DNA of 50,928 bases from Sedimentisphaerales bacterium (GTDB lineage: Bacteria; Planctomycetota; Phycisphaerae; Sedimentisphaerales; SM23-30), in NCBI GenBank assembly GCA_016928435.1, contig JAFGKT010000064.1:66753-117680 (forward strand), given 5' to 3'. The notes under the pieces are model-generated. The model was not told the DNA's origin and ran no database searches. It saw only the letters and a program-made list of their open reading frames with translations. The translations under genes and the position numbers were made by a program. This document shows positions 18,663 through 27,561 of this stretch, one piece after another (within the stretch, counting starts at the first letter, position 1; the number at the start of each line of letters is the position of its first letter).

Positions 18663-18914
18663 TCTTTTCCGCCAATTGCCCTGTCACCCCTCCCTATGTC
18701 ATCAAAATTATAATACCCTCAATAACTCTTTCGTCCGCCCCAGCCTCCCGCCAAGCCCCACATCGGCTCGTATGTAACATAGAGTGTTATAGGGGTGTAA
18801 GCAGTCCTTGACGTAAGAACAGCTAAAACAATCGTTTATGCAAATAAACTTGGCGTTTTATGCCCTGGCGACACCGCCAGACCCCATTGCCCCAGCAATT
18901 CCGCAAAATATGCC

Positions 18915-18942
18915 TTTACACCAGCGTATTCTCAGCTATAAT
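18915..18942 (+). promoter_or_regulatory. Promoter of rpmE
   Basis: TTTACA at 18915-18920 and consensus TATAAT at 18937-18942, 16-base spacer. The leader to the rpmE start would be about 85 bases, long enough for feedback control, but no fold is proven. The stretch 18663-18914 shows no gene. Confidence 0.65.
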
Positions 18943-19034
18943 AAAAGATTCCAGTGGTAGGCATCAATATGGCCTGCATTGACAACAATAATAACGCAGC
19001 GCTGACACCGTCAGCCCAGATAGGAGTCCTTCAA

Positions 19035-19268
19035 GTGAAAGAGGGCATTCATCCTGAATATGTTGAAACGCAAGTGAAATGCGGTTGTGGCAATTCCTTT
19101 GTAACCCATTCCACCGTATCTGAACTGCATGTCGAAATCTGCTCCGCTTGTCATCCGTTCTATACCGGCAAGCAGAAGTTCGTTGACTCCGCCGGCCGCA
19201 TCGAAAAATTCCAGAAGAAATACGCCGGCAAATATGGCGCCGCCGCCAAAAACGCCGCCAAATCTTAG
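19035..19268 (+). CDS. rpmE: Ribosomal protein L31 (zinc-binding type)
   Basis: 77 residues. The start is a GTG at 19035 with TAGGAG upstream, giving [20 protein letters not shown], the normal L31 N-terminus; an in-frame ATG further up gives an unrelated 27-residue extension. Cysteines CGC and CSAC are the zinc ligands of the C+ form, and the family segment [20 protein letters not shown] is intact. The C-terminal alanine/lysine tail is slightly extended. rpmE before prfA is a very common order. Confidence 0.95.
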   Translation: MKEGIHPEYVETQVKCGCGNSFVTHSTVSELHVEICSACHPFYTGKQKFVDSAGRIEKFQKKYAGKYGAAAKNAAKS

Positions 19269-19292
19269 CTGCACCAGTTGAAATAACCCATC

Positions 19293-19344
19293 CACGCTGC
19301 CTGAGCCGGTGTCACCCATTCGGCAATGGGCAGCGTGTTTTTTT
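19293..19344 (+). terminator. Rho-independent terminator between rpmE and prfA
   Basis: CACGCTGCC and GGCAGCGTG form a 9-bp stem closing a 27-base loop with an internal GCCG/CGGC hairpin, followed by seven T. It should end most rpmE transcripts, so prfA needs read-through or its own promoter. Confidence 0.7.
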
Positions 19345-19423
19345 GTGCCTTCATTTTTCCATCTCCACTGCTCAACTTTCGCGGTTGCTACCTTCCCCGA
19401 ACCTTACCCGACAGTAATCAAAA

Positions 19424-19440
19424 AAAGTGCTATTTCGCAC
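19424..19440. repeat. AAAGTGC-TATTTC-GCAC element before prfA
   Basis: Seventeen bases identical, in reverse complement, to 9784-9800. It ends 2 bases before the AGGTG ribosome site of prfA, so a protein or an RNA fold here could affect prfA translation. Function unknown. Confidence 0.45.
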
Positions 19441-19449
19441 AGGTGTAAT

Positions 19450-20547
19450 ATGGCTGATAAGCTCACAGTTGACCAACGTGTTCTTGCGAAGCTCGCCGAG
19501 TTCGATGCGCGATTCACCGAGCTTGAACAGCAAATGAACGACCCTGCCATCGCCGGCGATCCCAATAAAATCGTCGCCGTCGCCAAAGAGCATGGCAAAC
19601 TGTCAGGCCCTGCCCAAGCATTCCGCCAATACACCGCACTCGATCGCCAACTCGTCGATGCTCAAGAAATGATCGATGATGACCAGACCGATCCCGAAAT
19701 GCGCCAGATGGCCCAAGAAGAAATCGAATCTCTTACCAGCCAACGCGACCAGGTACTCAACGATGCCAAAGCAAAACTGGTTATGTCCGACGACGCCGGC
19801 ATCGACTCTGTCATAATGGAAATCCGCTCTGGGACCGGCGGAGATGAAGCCTCACTGTTCGTCGCCGACCTCTACGGCATGTATTCCCGTTATATCGAAA
19901 AGCAAAACTGGAAACTCGAACCCATGAGTTTCTCATCCACCGAACTAGGCGGCTTTCGTGAAGTCATATTCTCCGTCAAGGGCAAAGGCGTTTGGCAAGC
20001 GCTTGGCTACGAAGGCGGCGGACATCGTGTTCAACGTGTCCCCGAAACCGAAGCCCAAGGACGCATCCATACTTCCGCAGCCACCGTCGCCGTTCTGCCT
20101 GAACCCGAAGAAATCGATATTCAAATCAGTCCCGATGATGTCATCGAACATGTAGCGCGTTCCTCAGGCCCCGGTGGACAAAGTGTCAACAAACTAAACT
20201 CCGCTATCAAACTCGAACACATACCAACCGGCATTACCGTTAGTATGCAGGACGAAAAAAGCCAACATAAAAATCGCGCCAAGGCTTGGCGTATCCTCCG
20301 GTCTCGTGTCTATGAACTCGAAGAAACCAAACGGCGTGAAGAACGCTCCTCTGCCCGCAAAACCATGATCGGATCCGGCGATCGATCCCAACGAATCCGC
20401 ACCTATAACTTCCCCCAAAATCGTATGACCGATCACCGCATCAATCTTTCACTATACAACCTCGACAAAATCATCATGGGCGAGATGGAAGAACTCATTC
20501 AAGCACTCGTCGAATACGATAAACAACTACGCCTCGAAAACCTCTAA
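19450..20547 (+). CDS. prfA: Peptide chain release factor 1
   Basis: Ends translation at UAA and UAG. 365 residues, normal length. The catalytic GGQ motif is in [16 protein letters not shown], and the stop-codon recognition segment is [20 protein letters not shown] with the P-x-T tripeptide (PET) of RF1. The ATG at 19450 follows AGGTG; a 47-codon upstream extension in frame is not real. In many bacteria prmC follows prfA; here a TrmH-type methyltransferase does instead. Confidence 0.96.
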   Translation: MADKLTVDQRVLAKLAEFDARFTELEQQMNDPAIAGDPNKIVAVAKEHGKLSGPAQAFRQYTALDRQLVDAQEMIDDDQTDPEMRQMAQEEIESLTSQRDQVLNDAKAKLVMSDDAGIDSVIMEIRSGTGGDEASLFVADLYGMYSRYIEKQNWKLEPMSFSSTELGGFREVIFSVKGKGVWQALGYEGGGHRVQRVPETEAQGRIHTSAATVAVLPEPEEIDIQISPDDVIEHVARSSGPGGQSVNKLNSAIKLEHIPTGITVSMQDEKSQHKNRAKAWRILRSRVYELEETKRREERSSARKTMIGSGDRSQRIRTYNFPQNRMTDHRINLSLYNLDKIIMGEMEELIQALVEYDKQLRLENL

Positions 20548-20556
20548 GAATAAAAG

Positions 20557-20581
20557 GTAGGATGGGCTTTAGCCCATGCGG
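20557..20581 (+). repeat. REP-like hairpin, GTAGGATGGGCT-AGCCCATGC family, copy b
   Basis: Same palindrome and same orientation as copy a at 14708. It lies in the 62-bp gap between prfA and the methyltransferase gene. Confidence 0.75.
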
Positions 20582-20609
20582 AATCTTATCTGTTCCCATT
20601 CAATCCATC

Positions 20610-21422
20610 ATGATAACCAGCCTTCAAAACCCATTCGTTAAACGCCTCGTCCGCCTGCACCAAGCCCGCGCCCGCCGCGAAGAAAACCGCTTCCTCATCG
20701 AAGGCGAAAAAGAACTTACCTTCGCCCTGCAAAATAACATCAAACTCGAATCCCTCATCTACTGCCCCGACCTCCTGACCCAAAACGCCAGCCTCAATTC
20801 CCCTGCCGCTCTGCAGCAATTCCTTACCACTAATCAACAACCCTCCGCCGAACTCATTCCGGTTACCGCTTCAGTCTATGCCAAAATCGCTTATCGTGAT
20901 TCCGCTTATGGACTCATGGGCCTGGCTGCTACTCCTCAAGCAAACATCGCCGAACTGAAACTCCCCGCCAACCCTTTCCTGCTCGTAGTGGACGGCATCG
21001 AAAAACCAGGTAATCTCGGCGCCCTGCTACGCACCGCTGATGCCGCGGGCGTTAATGCCCTCATCCTCTCCGACCCCCAACTCGATATCTACAATCCCAA
21101 TGTCATCCGCGCCAGTCTGGGTTCCGTCTTTACTGTCCCTATTTTTTCCCTGTCCGCCGACCAAACCCGCGCCTACCTCGCCGAAAACAAAATCAATCCC
21201 GTCCTTACTTCACCCGCCGCCCAAACTCTCTACACCGCCCTTGATTATACCCAACCCACCGCTATAGTTCTCGGCAGCGAAAACCTAGGCCTTCCCGACC
21301 AGTGGCTGACAGCGCACGCAACCGCCGTCAAAATCCCCCTCCAAGGCCGAATGGACTCCTTGAACCTCTCCGCCAGCGGCGCCGTAATCCTCTACGAAGT
21401 CCGCCGCCAACGCGATCTCTAA
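20610..21422 (+). CDS. TrmH/SpoU-family RNA 2'-O-methyltransferase
   Basis: 270 residues. The N-terminal RNA-binding part (NPFVKRLVRLHQARARREEN, FLIEGEKE) and the SPOUT catalytic domain are complete: motif 1 KPGNLGALLRTADAAGVNAL, motif 2 IVLGSENLGLP, motif 3 IPLQGRMDSLNLSASGAVIL. It should methylate a ribose in 23S rRNA or tRNA using S-adenosylmethionine; the target base is not readable. I took the ATG at 20610 because the family N-terminus begins there; an upstream in-frame ATG runs through the hairpin repeat. Confidence 0.9.
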   Translation: MITSLQNPFVKRLVRLHQARARREENRFLIEGEKELTFALQNNIKLESLIYCPDLLTQNASLNSPAALQQFLTTNQQPSAELIPVTASVYAKIAYRDSAYGLMGLAATPQANIAELKLPANPFLLVVDGIEKPGNLGALLRTADAAGVNALILSDPQLDIYNPNVIRASLGSVFTVPIFSLSADQTRAYLAENKINPVLTSPAAQTLYTALDYTQPTAIVLGSENLGLPDQWLTAHATAVKIPLQGRMDSLNLSASGAVILYEVRRQRDL

Positions 21423-21516
21423 ACCCCTTATGCTTTACATCCGCCCCAATCAGAGCCCTAAGCGTCAGCGCGGGGATTCTTTTGGCAAATCTTAAAAACC
21501 GTGGTTCTCTTTCCCG

Positions 21517-22680
21517 CTATTCATCAAAGTTAAACTGATCTCGCGCCAACTGCCTAGGCCTATGCCGCGCCACATTTATCAGCAACCCCAACGCCAAAAA
21601 ATTCGCCAGCAAACTCGACCCGCCATAACTCACAAAAGGCAGCGTCATCCCAGTTGTCGGCATCAAACCAACCGCCACCCCCACATTAATGAACATCTGC
21701 GCCCCTAGCAAACTCGTAACCCCAATCGCGATCAATCGCCCAGTTGCCTCCGTCTGGTTCGCCGCTATCTCAACCCCGCCTACCATTATCACCACAAACA
21801 ACGCCAATACTCCCACTGCCCCCACAAACCCCCATTGGTGTGCTATCAGCGAAAATATCAAATCATTATGATGGTGCGGCAAATAACGATAACGAACCAC
21901 CGCTCCTTGCCGCCATCCCTGCCCCGTCAATCCTCCCGAACCTATCCATATCTTCGATTCATGCAACTGAAACCCAGGACCACGCAGCCAATAAGGATTC
22001 TCACTCTCCTGATTCAACAAAACATCTATCCGCTGCCGCTGATAAGGCTCCAATTTAAAATACATCAAAGGCGCCAGCAGCAACCCCAGAAAAATAATCA
22101 CCAATAAATGCTTCACTTTCGCCCCCGCCACAAACAACATTGCGAACAAAACCGGCAAAAACAAAAGCGTTGTTCCCAAGTCCGGCTCCAAAACAATCAA
22201 ACCCATCGGAACCAGCATTAGCAAGAACGGCCGAACAAGTCCCTTAAATTCACGGTAATCATCCCGCGCCCGCAGATACCACGCCAACGCCAATATCGAA
22301 GCCAATTTCGCTATCTCTGATGGCTGCACTCGCAAAGGTCCCAACGCCACCCACCTATAAGCCCCGTTCACCGATGGCACCAGCGAACCAATCCCCAAAT
22401 ACTTCCCCGCCAACACCAACACCAATCCCAACAGCGAAATCACATAAAGCCCATAGCTCCATCGCGCGATGTGCCGATAATGCACCAAGTTCACCGCCAC
22501 AAAACCCACCGCGCACAACCCCAACCAAACCAACTGCTTCTGCGGCGCGTTCTGTAACTTCGGATTGTCCGCCGTCGCCGCATATATATTCGCCAGACCG
22601 ATCCCCACCAAGGCCAGCACCGCCAACAGCAGCACCAGCCTAAGACCACCCAGTCGTCCTTGCCAAATTTCTTTCAGCAT
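21517..22680 (-). CDS. rodA: RodA/FtsW-family peptidoglycan glycosyltransferase
   Basis: Polymerises lipid II into glycan strands in the inner membrane, paired with a class B penicillin-binding protein. About 387 residues with roughly ten spans. SEDS landmarks include GAYRWVALGPLRVQPSEIAK, the conserved aspartate in VLEPDLGTTLLFLPV, HHNDLIFSLIAHQWGFVG and LPFVSYGGSSLLANFLALG. The wording LGPLRVQPSE and the mreBCD cluster in the same window favour RodA over FtsW. The ATG at 22680 has GGAG five bases away. The usual partner mrdA (PBP2) is not next to it. Confidence 0.9.
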   Translation of the reverse strand: MLKEIWQGRLGGLRLVLLLAVLALVGIGLANIYAATADNPKLQNAPQKQLVWLGLCAVGFVAVNLVHYRHIARWSYGLYVISLLGLVLVLAGKYLGIGSLVPSVNGAYRWVALGPLRVQPSEIAKLASILALAWYLRARDDYREFKGLVRPFLLMLVPMGLIVLEPDLGTTLLFLPVLFAMLFVAGAKVKHLLVIIFLGLLLAPLMYFKLEPYQRQRIDVLLNQESENPYWLRGPGFQLHESKIWIGSGGLTGQGWRQGAVVRYRYLPHHHNDLIFSLIAHQWGFVGAVGVLALFVVIMVGGVEIAANQTEATGRLIAIGVTSLLGAQMFINVGVAVGLMPTTGMTLPFVSYGGSSLLANFLALGLLINVARHRPRQLARDQFNFDE

Positions 22681-22843
22681 CCGTACTCCGAATCCATCAA
22701 CCAATTTATCGCTGCCTCAATTCTAACCGAATCTGCCCCACCCAGCAAAGCTATCCTCCAGCTGCGCAATTTCGCCCAGGACAAAACAGCTCGCGAACCC
22801 CAACCAAAACAGATCCGCAAGTGTAAATATCTGCCAGCCCGGG

Positions 22844-22880
22844 TGGGTAATTTTCGGGCATCCTGCCCGATTGTTACCCA
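22844..22880. repeat. Nested two-step hairpin
   Basis: TGGGTAA/TTACCCA encloses TCGGGCA/TGCCCGA, with 3-base joints and a 3-base loop: 14 perfectly paired bases over 37. It is in the 546-bp gap between rodA and mqnE; the rest of that gap holds a dispersed repeat (22946-22995) and the mqnE promoter. Confidence 0.6.
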
Positions 22881-22945
22881 TGCGGTCCCTGATCTAATTG
22901 CCTCAATTGTGCTTTCGATTAAAACCCCCTGCCCGCCCGTTATGC

Positions 22946-22995
22946 CCCTGGCAGCTATCTTAATTAGTGAATATTAGTGTGAATTCGTGGTTCTC
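22946..22995 (+). repeat. Dispersed repeat, 'TTAGCGAATATTAGTGTCC' family
   Basis: Shares GGCAGCTA, AATATTAGTGT and ATTCGTGGTTCT with copies at 28025 and 28171 (same direction) and at 31860, 45463 and 45583 (opposite direction). Non-coding. Confidence 0.65.
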
Positions 22996-23035
22996 TCCGT
23001 TCCCGGTTTCTTCGCACCTTCGCGCAAAAAAAAAG

Positions 23036-23071
23036 AAAACATCGACTATCGTTTCGGATACCCGATGTTTT
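23036..23071 (+). repeat. Inverted repeat AAAACATCG/CGATGTTTT
   Basis: 9-bp perfect stem with an 18-base loop, followed by CCGGAGGGG. It resembles a terminator or attenuator stem but lacks a long T run. Confidence 0.4.
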
Positions 23072-23155
23072 CCGGAGGGGAGAAAACTTATGACTCCTAT
23101 CGACCTGCTCCCCAAAAAACCTTTAATATCTTATCGCACTGCCTTAGAATTGACC

Positions 23156-23185
23156 TTGACCGACATCTTGTTTTCTGGTTATAGC
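23156..23185 (+). promoter_or_regulatory. Promoter of mqnE
   Basis: TTGACC at 23156-23161 and TATAGC at 23180-23185, 18-base spacer, about 35 bases before the first start codons of mqnE. Confidence 0.5.
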
Positions 23186-23226
23186 AACCTAAATATTTAT
23201 AAAATAACCGCTTGCGTCTCGTGCCT

Positions 23227-24327
23227 ATGCTGTCCCAGCTCCAAAACCAGCTTTCCCAGGGCTATCGCCTAACCCCCGCCGATGCTCTGTCCCTATTCCA
23301 ATCACCCGATATTTTCGCCCTGGGCGCCATTGCTGAAAAAACCGCTCTCGCACTCCACCACCAAAACGTCTATTACAGCGTCAATCGCCACATCAACTAT
23401 ACTAATATATGCAGCATCGGTTGCACCTTCTGTCATTTCTCCTGCTCTCCTCAAGATCCTGCTGGTTACGTCCTAACCCCCGCCCAAGTCGCCCAACTCG
23501 CATCCCAAGCCGTCCAAGCCCAAGCCACCGAAATCCACATCGTAGGCGGCATCAACCCCGATCTCCCTTACGATTACTATCTCTCTATCATAAAAGAAGT
23601 TAGGCAAAATTGTCCATCCCTCCACATCAAAGCCTTCACCGCCCCCGAAATCATTGACCTCGCTCAAAAAAGCTCCCAATCACCCAGCCAAGTACTCGCC
23701 CAACTCCAAAGCCAAGGCCTAAACACCCTCCCCGGAGGCGGCGCCGAAATCCTCTCCGACAAATATTTTGCCCAAAATTGCCCGAAAAAACCAACCCCCG
23801 AACAATGGCTCGAAGTTCACAGGGCCGCCCATGCGCTCGGAATTCCCACCAATGCCACCATGCTATTCGGCTACCAAGAAACCATCCAACAACGCATCGA
23901 CCACCTTTTCCAACTCCGCGATCTGCAAGATCAATCTCTCACCCAGCACCAAGGCTCGTTCCAATGTTTCGTCCCTTTACCATATATCCCTCCTCGCTCA
24001 ACCACAGCTAACGCTGATCCCACGCCCTCCATCGACGCTCTCGACCAACTCCGCACCATCGCCATTAGCCGTCTTGTCCTCGACAATATCCCCCACATCA
24101 AAGCCTTTTGGCCCATGTTAGGTCTTAAGCTCACCCAAGTCGCTCTCTGCTTCGGTTGCGATGACATCGATGGCACCGTCACTGAATACCGCGTCGTCAA
24201 AAATTCCGACCAACCCATAACAGGCCTAACCATCCATCAACTCCATCGATTTATCTGTCAAGCACGCCGTCAACCAGTACTCCGCGATGGCTTCTATAAT
24301 CCCATACCACCATACAACAATGACTAA
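23227..24327 (+). CDS. mqnE: Aminodeoxyfutalosine synthase (radical SAM)
   Basis: Radical SAM enzyme of the futalosine route to menaquinone. About 366 residues. The cluster motif is CSIGCTFC (C-x3-C-x2-C) preceded by NRHINYTNIC. MqnE-type landmarks follow: ATEIHIVGGINPDLPYDYY, HIKAFTAPEI, LNTLPGGGAEIL, GIPTNATMLFGY, ISRLVLDNIPHIKAFWPMLG and CDDIDGTVTEY. These fit MqnE better than MqnC or CofH. The start could be the ATG at 23227 or the GTG at 23221 or TTG at 23212 in the same frame; none has a good ribosome site. No other mqn gene is in the window. Confidence 0.88.
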   Translation: MLSQLQNQLSQGYRLTPADALSLFQSPDIFALGAIAEKTALALHHQNVYYSVNRHINYTNICSIGCTFCHFSCSPQDPAGYVLTPAQVAQLASQAVQAQATEIHIVGGINPDLPYDYYLSIIKEVRQNCPSLHIKAFTAPEIIDLAQKSSQSPSQVLAQLQSQGLNTLPGGGAEILSDKYFAQNCPKKPTPEQWLEVHRAAHALGIPTNATMLFGYQETIQQRIDHLFQLRDLQDQSLTQHQGSFQCFVPLPYIPPRSTTANADPTPSIDALDQLRTIAISRLVLDNIPHIKAFWPMLGLKLTQVALCFGCDDIDGTVTEYRVVKNSDQPITGLTIHQLHRFICQARRQPVLRDGFYNPIPPYNND

Positions 24328-24367
24328 CCAATTAATAATAAACAAGCAAAATTAACAAGGAGTCCGT

Positions 24368-26014
24368 GTGTCCCCTTCATCCGTCACTATTACCGATGGT
24401 TTTCGTTGTTGGCAAGTCGATTTGAACCCTCAAGGCACCAGCATCGGCCGTGACCCAAAATGCGCCATTCATCTCGATAGCCGTTTCGTTTCCAAATCCC
24501 ACGCCCGAATCTTTCAAGGCCCGTTCGGCCGTTGGATCATCGAAGACCTCAAAAGCCACAACGGCGTCTATGTCGAAGACCAACGCATCCAATCTCGCGC
24601 CCTGTTGCCCGGCGAACACATTCGTATCGCTACCTTCGACATTACCCTCGATTTCGACAAAACCAACAGCACGGCTTCCCAAACCACAACCCAACTCGAT
24701 ATTACCGCCACTACCACTAACTTCCGCGATAACATCATCTCCCGTGCCGCCCAGCCAAGCCCATTGCTTCGTCAGCTCAACGACCTTGCCGACAGCTTCC
24801 TTGCTCTGCCCGACCCCGCGCGACTCTATCAGCACACCTGCAATCAACTTGCCCGCCGCCTCCACGCAATGACCGCCATCGTGCGCACACCCAATCCCCC
24901 CGAACCGCTGCCCGCCGATCTCAATCTCTTAGCTTCTGCATTTCATGAACCCTTGCCCAACATTCGATCCGAAAACACCAAAAACCTTTGTCTCTCTCAA
25001 CGTGTCCTAGACACCGTCCGAACCGACTCCACCGCCGTCATGGCCCAAAGCACTCCCTCACCCGACAACCAACTCGTACTTACCATTGTCGATCAGCAAA
25101 ACCCCCACCTCGTCTGCGCCGCGCCCATCAGTAAAACCGAACAGCACACCGACATCCTCTATATCGATCTGCTCGCTGACAACGCCCCTGCCGACATCTT
25201 CGCGTTCACCGAAGCCGTCGCCCGACAAGTCCAATTCGCCCAAAAAAGCCTAACTCTCGCGCAAGCCAAAGCCGAACGTCTGTTGCTCGACCAACAGCTC
25301 GCCGCCGCCCAGTCAATCCAATCCCGTCTAAAGCCCGACCTCACCCAACTGCCCCCTCATCTCGACGCCGCTCTGTATTACGAACCTGCTATGTGGGTCG
25401 GAGGCGACTATTGTGATGTTTGGCCCACCCACGATGGTCAGCTCGCATTTGCGATCGGCGATGTCTCAGGCAAAGGCCTACCCGCCGCTATGTTAATGTC
25501 CAACCTTCACGCCGCTCTGCGTACCACCATGGCGTTCAGTACCGACCTCGCCGTCGTTATCGCCCAAGTCAACGAACATCTTCTCGGCATCACCGCTGAA
25601 GGCCGTTTCGTCACCTTATTCCTCGGTCTGTTCAATCCCAAAACCAGCCGCTTAGCCTACGTCAACGCCGGTCATATCCCACCTCTGCGATTGCACCAAG
25701 ACGCTCCCCCAGAGTCCTTTGCTCTAACAGTCGATCGCCCACTCGGTATCATCGACTCACCTTTTACCATGATCGAAGATAAACTCTCACCCGACGAAGG
25801 CCTAATCGTTGTAACCGATGGCATCACCGAACAAAAATCACCCGCCGGAGATATGTATCAAAACCTCCGGCTAACCGCCGCCATAGCTAAACCCCACTCT
25901 TCCGCCCAAGCCGTTATCGATTCCCTAATCACCGACGTTACCAGCTTCCGTGCCGACCTCCCTCAACAAGACGATACCACCGTCTTTGTTCTCCTCAACC
26001 GCCCGGCAAGTTAG
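24368..26014 (+). CDS. FHA domain - SpoIIE-type serine/threonine phosphatase
   Basis: 548-residue signalling protein, cytoplasmic (no signal or membrane span). Residues about 20-100 form an FHA domain that binds phosphothreonine (SIGRDPKCAIHLDSRFVSKS, SHNGVYVEDQRI). The middle (about 130-300) looks like a GAF-type sensor, and a helix (LLLDQQLAAAQSIQSRL) leads to the PPM/SpoIIE phosphatase (about 320-545): VGGDYCDVW, AIGDVSGKGLPAAMLMSNLH, VNAGHIPPLRLH and VVTDGITEQK hold the metal-binding aspartates. Such proteins usually reverse a kinase acting on anti-sigma-factor antagonists, but no kinase or antagonist gene is near. It starts with GTG at 24368 after AAGGAG, 40 bp after mqnE, so it is perhaps co-transcribed. 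Confidence 0.9.
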   Translation: MSPSSVTITDGFRCWQVDLNPQGTSIGRDPKCAIHLDSRFVSKSHARIFQGPFGRWIIEDLKSHNGVYVEDQRIQSRALLPGEHIRIATFDITLDFDKTNSTASQTTTQLDITATTTNFRDNIISRAAQPSPLLRQLNDLADSFLALPDPARLYQHTCNQLARRLHAMTAIVRTPNPPEPLPADLNLLASAFHEPLPNIRSENTKNLCLSQRVLDTVRTDSTAVMAQSTPSPDNQLVLTIVDQQNPHLVCAAPISKTEQHTDILYIDLLADNAPADIFAFTEAVARQVQFAQKSLTLAQAKAERLLLDQQLAAAQSIQSRLKPDLTQLPPHLDAALYYEPAMWVGGDYCDVWPTHDGQLAFAIGDVSGKGLPAAMLMSNLHAALRTTMAFSTDLAVVIAQVNEHLLGITAEGRFVTLFLGLFNPKTSRLAYVNAGHIPPLRLHQDAPPESFALTVDRPLGIIDSPFTMIEDKLSPDEGLIVVTDGITEQKSPAGDMYQNLRLTAAIAKPHSSAQAVIDSLITDVTSFRADLPQQDDTTVFVLLNRPAS

Positions 26015-26125
26015 CCCCGGAACTTTATTAGAAATCCACGCTTGCTCCTAATGGCATTGTCATTCCGCACGCGATGCGCCAATCCATCCGTGATGTTCCC
26101 CACAGGTCAATCCCTGCACCCGGCA

Positions 26126-26575
26126 CTAAAACAACTTCCCGCTATCCAACATAAACGTCACCGGCCCATCATTACAACTGCTCACATGCATATGCGCCGC
26201 GAACACCCCCTTGGCCACCTTCACTCCCCGCGCCTCGATCATTCCCGCCACCTCTTCATACAACTGATTCGCTCGCCCCGGCTCGCCCGCCGCGTCAAAG
26301 CCCGGCCGACGCCCCTTTCGACAATCCCCATAAAGCGTAAACTGACTCACCAACAAAACCTCACCGCCAACATCAAGAACACTCAAGTTCATCTTCCCTG
26401 CCTCGTCTGTGAATATCCGTAAGTTCACCAACTTCTCCGCGATAAACTCCGCGTCCGCCCGCTCGTCATTATGCCCAACGCCCAAATAAACCAACAACCC
26501 ACCGCCAATTTTCCCCACAACTTCCCCCTCAACTTCTACCGTCGCACTAGTAACTCGCTGCAAGACCACACGCAT
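26126..26575 (-). CDS. dtd: D-aminoacyl-tRNA deacylase
   Basis: Hydrolyses D-amino acids (and glycine) wrongly attached to tRNA. 149 residues, full length. It begins MRVVLQRVTSATVEVEGE. The two active-site motifs are LLVSQFTLYGD (SQFTL) and SSCNDGPVTFMLDS (N-x-GPVT). It converges with the FHA-phosphatase gene, with a 111-bp gap between them. Confidence 0.95.
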   Translation of the reverse strand: MRVVLQRVTSATVEVEGEVVGKIGGGLLVYLGVGHNDERADAEFIAEKLVNLRIFTDEAGKMNLSVLDVGGEVLLVSQFTLYGDCRKGRRPGFDAAGEPGRANQLYEEVAGMIEARGVKVAKGVFAAHMHVSSCNDGPVTFMLDSGKLF

Positions 26576-26882
26576 CTGTTATCTCCCGCATAAACAACTA
26601 ACTTCACGCCCGCAATTATAGGACCTCTGCCGCAATTATAGTCTTCCCGCGTAAACCAGCCATGCCAAAATAACAAACTTATATACGCATATACGCACTT
26701 TTCAACTCGCATACCACTTACTCACACCAATCTTTTTTACACTTTCGCTCCTAGTTGCCGATACAGAAATATACAATGGGATCCTTTGTTGTGGCCTCTC
26801 TGGCCCTGACCAGTCGGTACCAAAGCCCCTTTATTGAATCTGGTTTAATCATAAAACACTTGTTTACTTTAAGTATTTTGTA
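26576..26882. other. Gene-free stretch before the first zinc-ribbon gene
   Basis: 307 bp, AT-rich towards the right. It contains a short direct repeat (GCAATTATAG twice near 26612-26640) and an ATATACGCATATACGC repeat near 26680. No promoter, RNA or coding signal is convincing. Confidence 0.4.
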
Positions 26883-27068
26883 ATGGCAAAAAAAGACGAC
26901 CAAAAAACACCAGCCCAACCGCCCATAAACATCATGTGCCCAAATCTCCGTTGCAGGCAGGTGCTAGCGGTACCAGTCGAAATGCGAGGTAAAAAGGTTC
27001 GTTGCTCCTATTGCAAAACGCTTCTCAATGTTCCAGCCGCAAACGAAAACACAGTGTCAATTCCCTAA
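26883..27068 (+). CDS. Small zinc-ribbon protein
   Basis: 61 residues. A polar N-terminus is followed by one zinc ribbon: CPNLRC, then ...VPVEMRGKKVRC and SYCKTLLNVPAA, i.e. C-x4-C and C-x2-C knuckles about 20 residues apart. Similar ribbons (CP-x-CG...GK-x-RCP-x-C...VP) are common at the front of planctomycete proteins, where they are fused to something else. Here the ribbon is the whole protein. A paralogue is 500 bp downstream. There is no good Shine-Dalgarno, only an AT-rich leader. Function unknown; RNA, DNA or protein binding is possible. Confidence 0.7.
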   Translation: MAKKDDQKTPAQPPINIMCPNLRCRQVLAVPVEMRGKKVRCSYCKTLLNVPAANENTVSIP

Positions 27069-27410
27069 AAAGGCGTTGGTTGGTTGAGAATAGCTTGGGC
27101 AGGCCTAAACATATACCCTCGCCAAGCAAAGTTGTAGATAAGAGATTCACTTACCTCAAAAACCCCCTATAAACTGAATATCAGTGTTTTATATCCTATA
27201 ACGGTCCACAAACCCTCTGCTATGACAGTATATGGTCCATAAATCACCAATATTTCCCATGAATATGTAGGCCATTTTGCTAAAGACTTCCCCCGTGATT
27301 GCCGATCATTCTACAGTAACTTGGACGTGAAACACTGAACTGAGACAGAAAAACACGCCTCGGCCAGAGGATACTGCTGAGAGATCATAACACGTATTTG
27401 CGGAGTCAAA

Positions 27411-27458
27411 GCAGAAAGTTTTAACGCCGGCTTCCTCGCTTGCTGAAAAACTTTCTGC
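27411..27458. repeat. 12-bp inverted repeat upstream of the second zinc-ribbon gene
   Basis: GCAGAAAGTTTT at 27411-27422 and AAAACTTTCTGC at 27447-27458, perfect arms with a 24-base loop. It lies in a 460-bp gene-free stretch (27069-27528) and about 100 bp before the gene. It could be an operator, an RNA hairpin or the end of a lost mobile element. Confidence 0.55.
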
Positions 27459-27561
27459 CAACGACTTGCCCCCCCGTGTTTTTGAATCCCTCAGAAATCA
27501 TTTCCTCTCCCCCGAACGTGTATTCTATATGCAAAGGACAGAATTAAGGGATCTATTGAGG

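Noticed and set aside
23090-23272. 60-codon frame with GGAGG upstream, overlapping the mqnE start
   Set aside because: The likely mqnE promoter lies inside it, and the C-terminal half is only an out-of-frame reading of mqnE. A leader peptide is not excluded, but support is weak.
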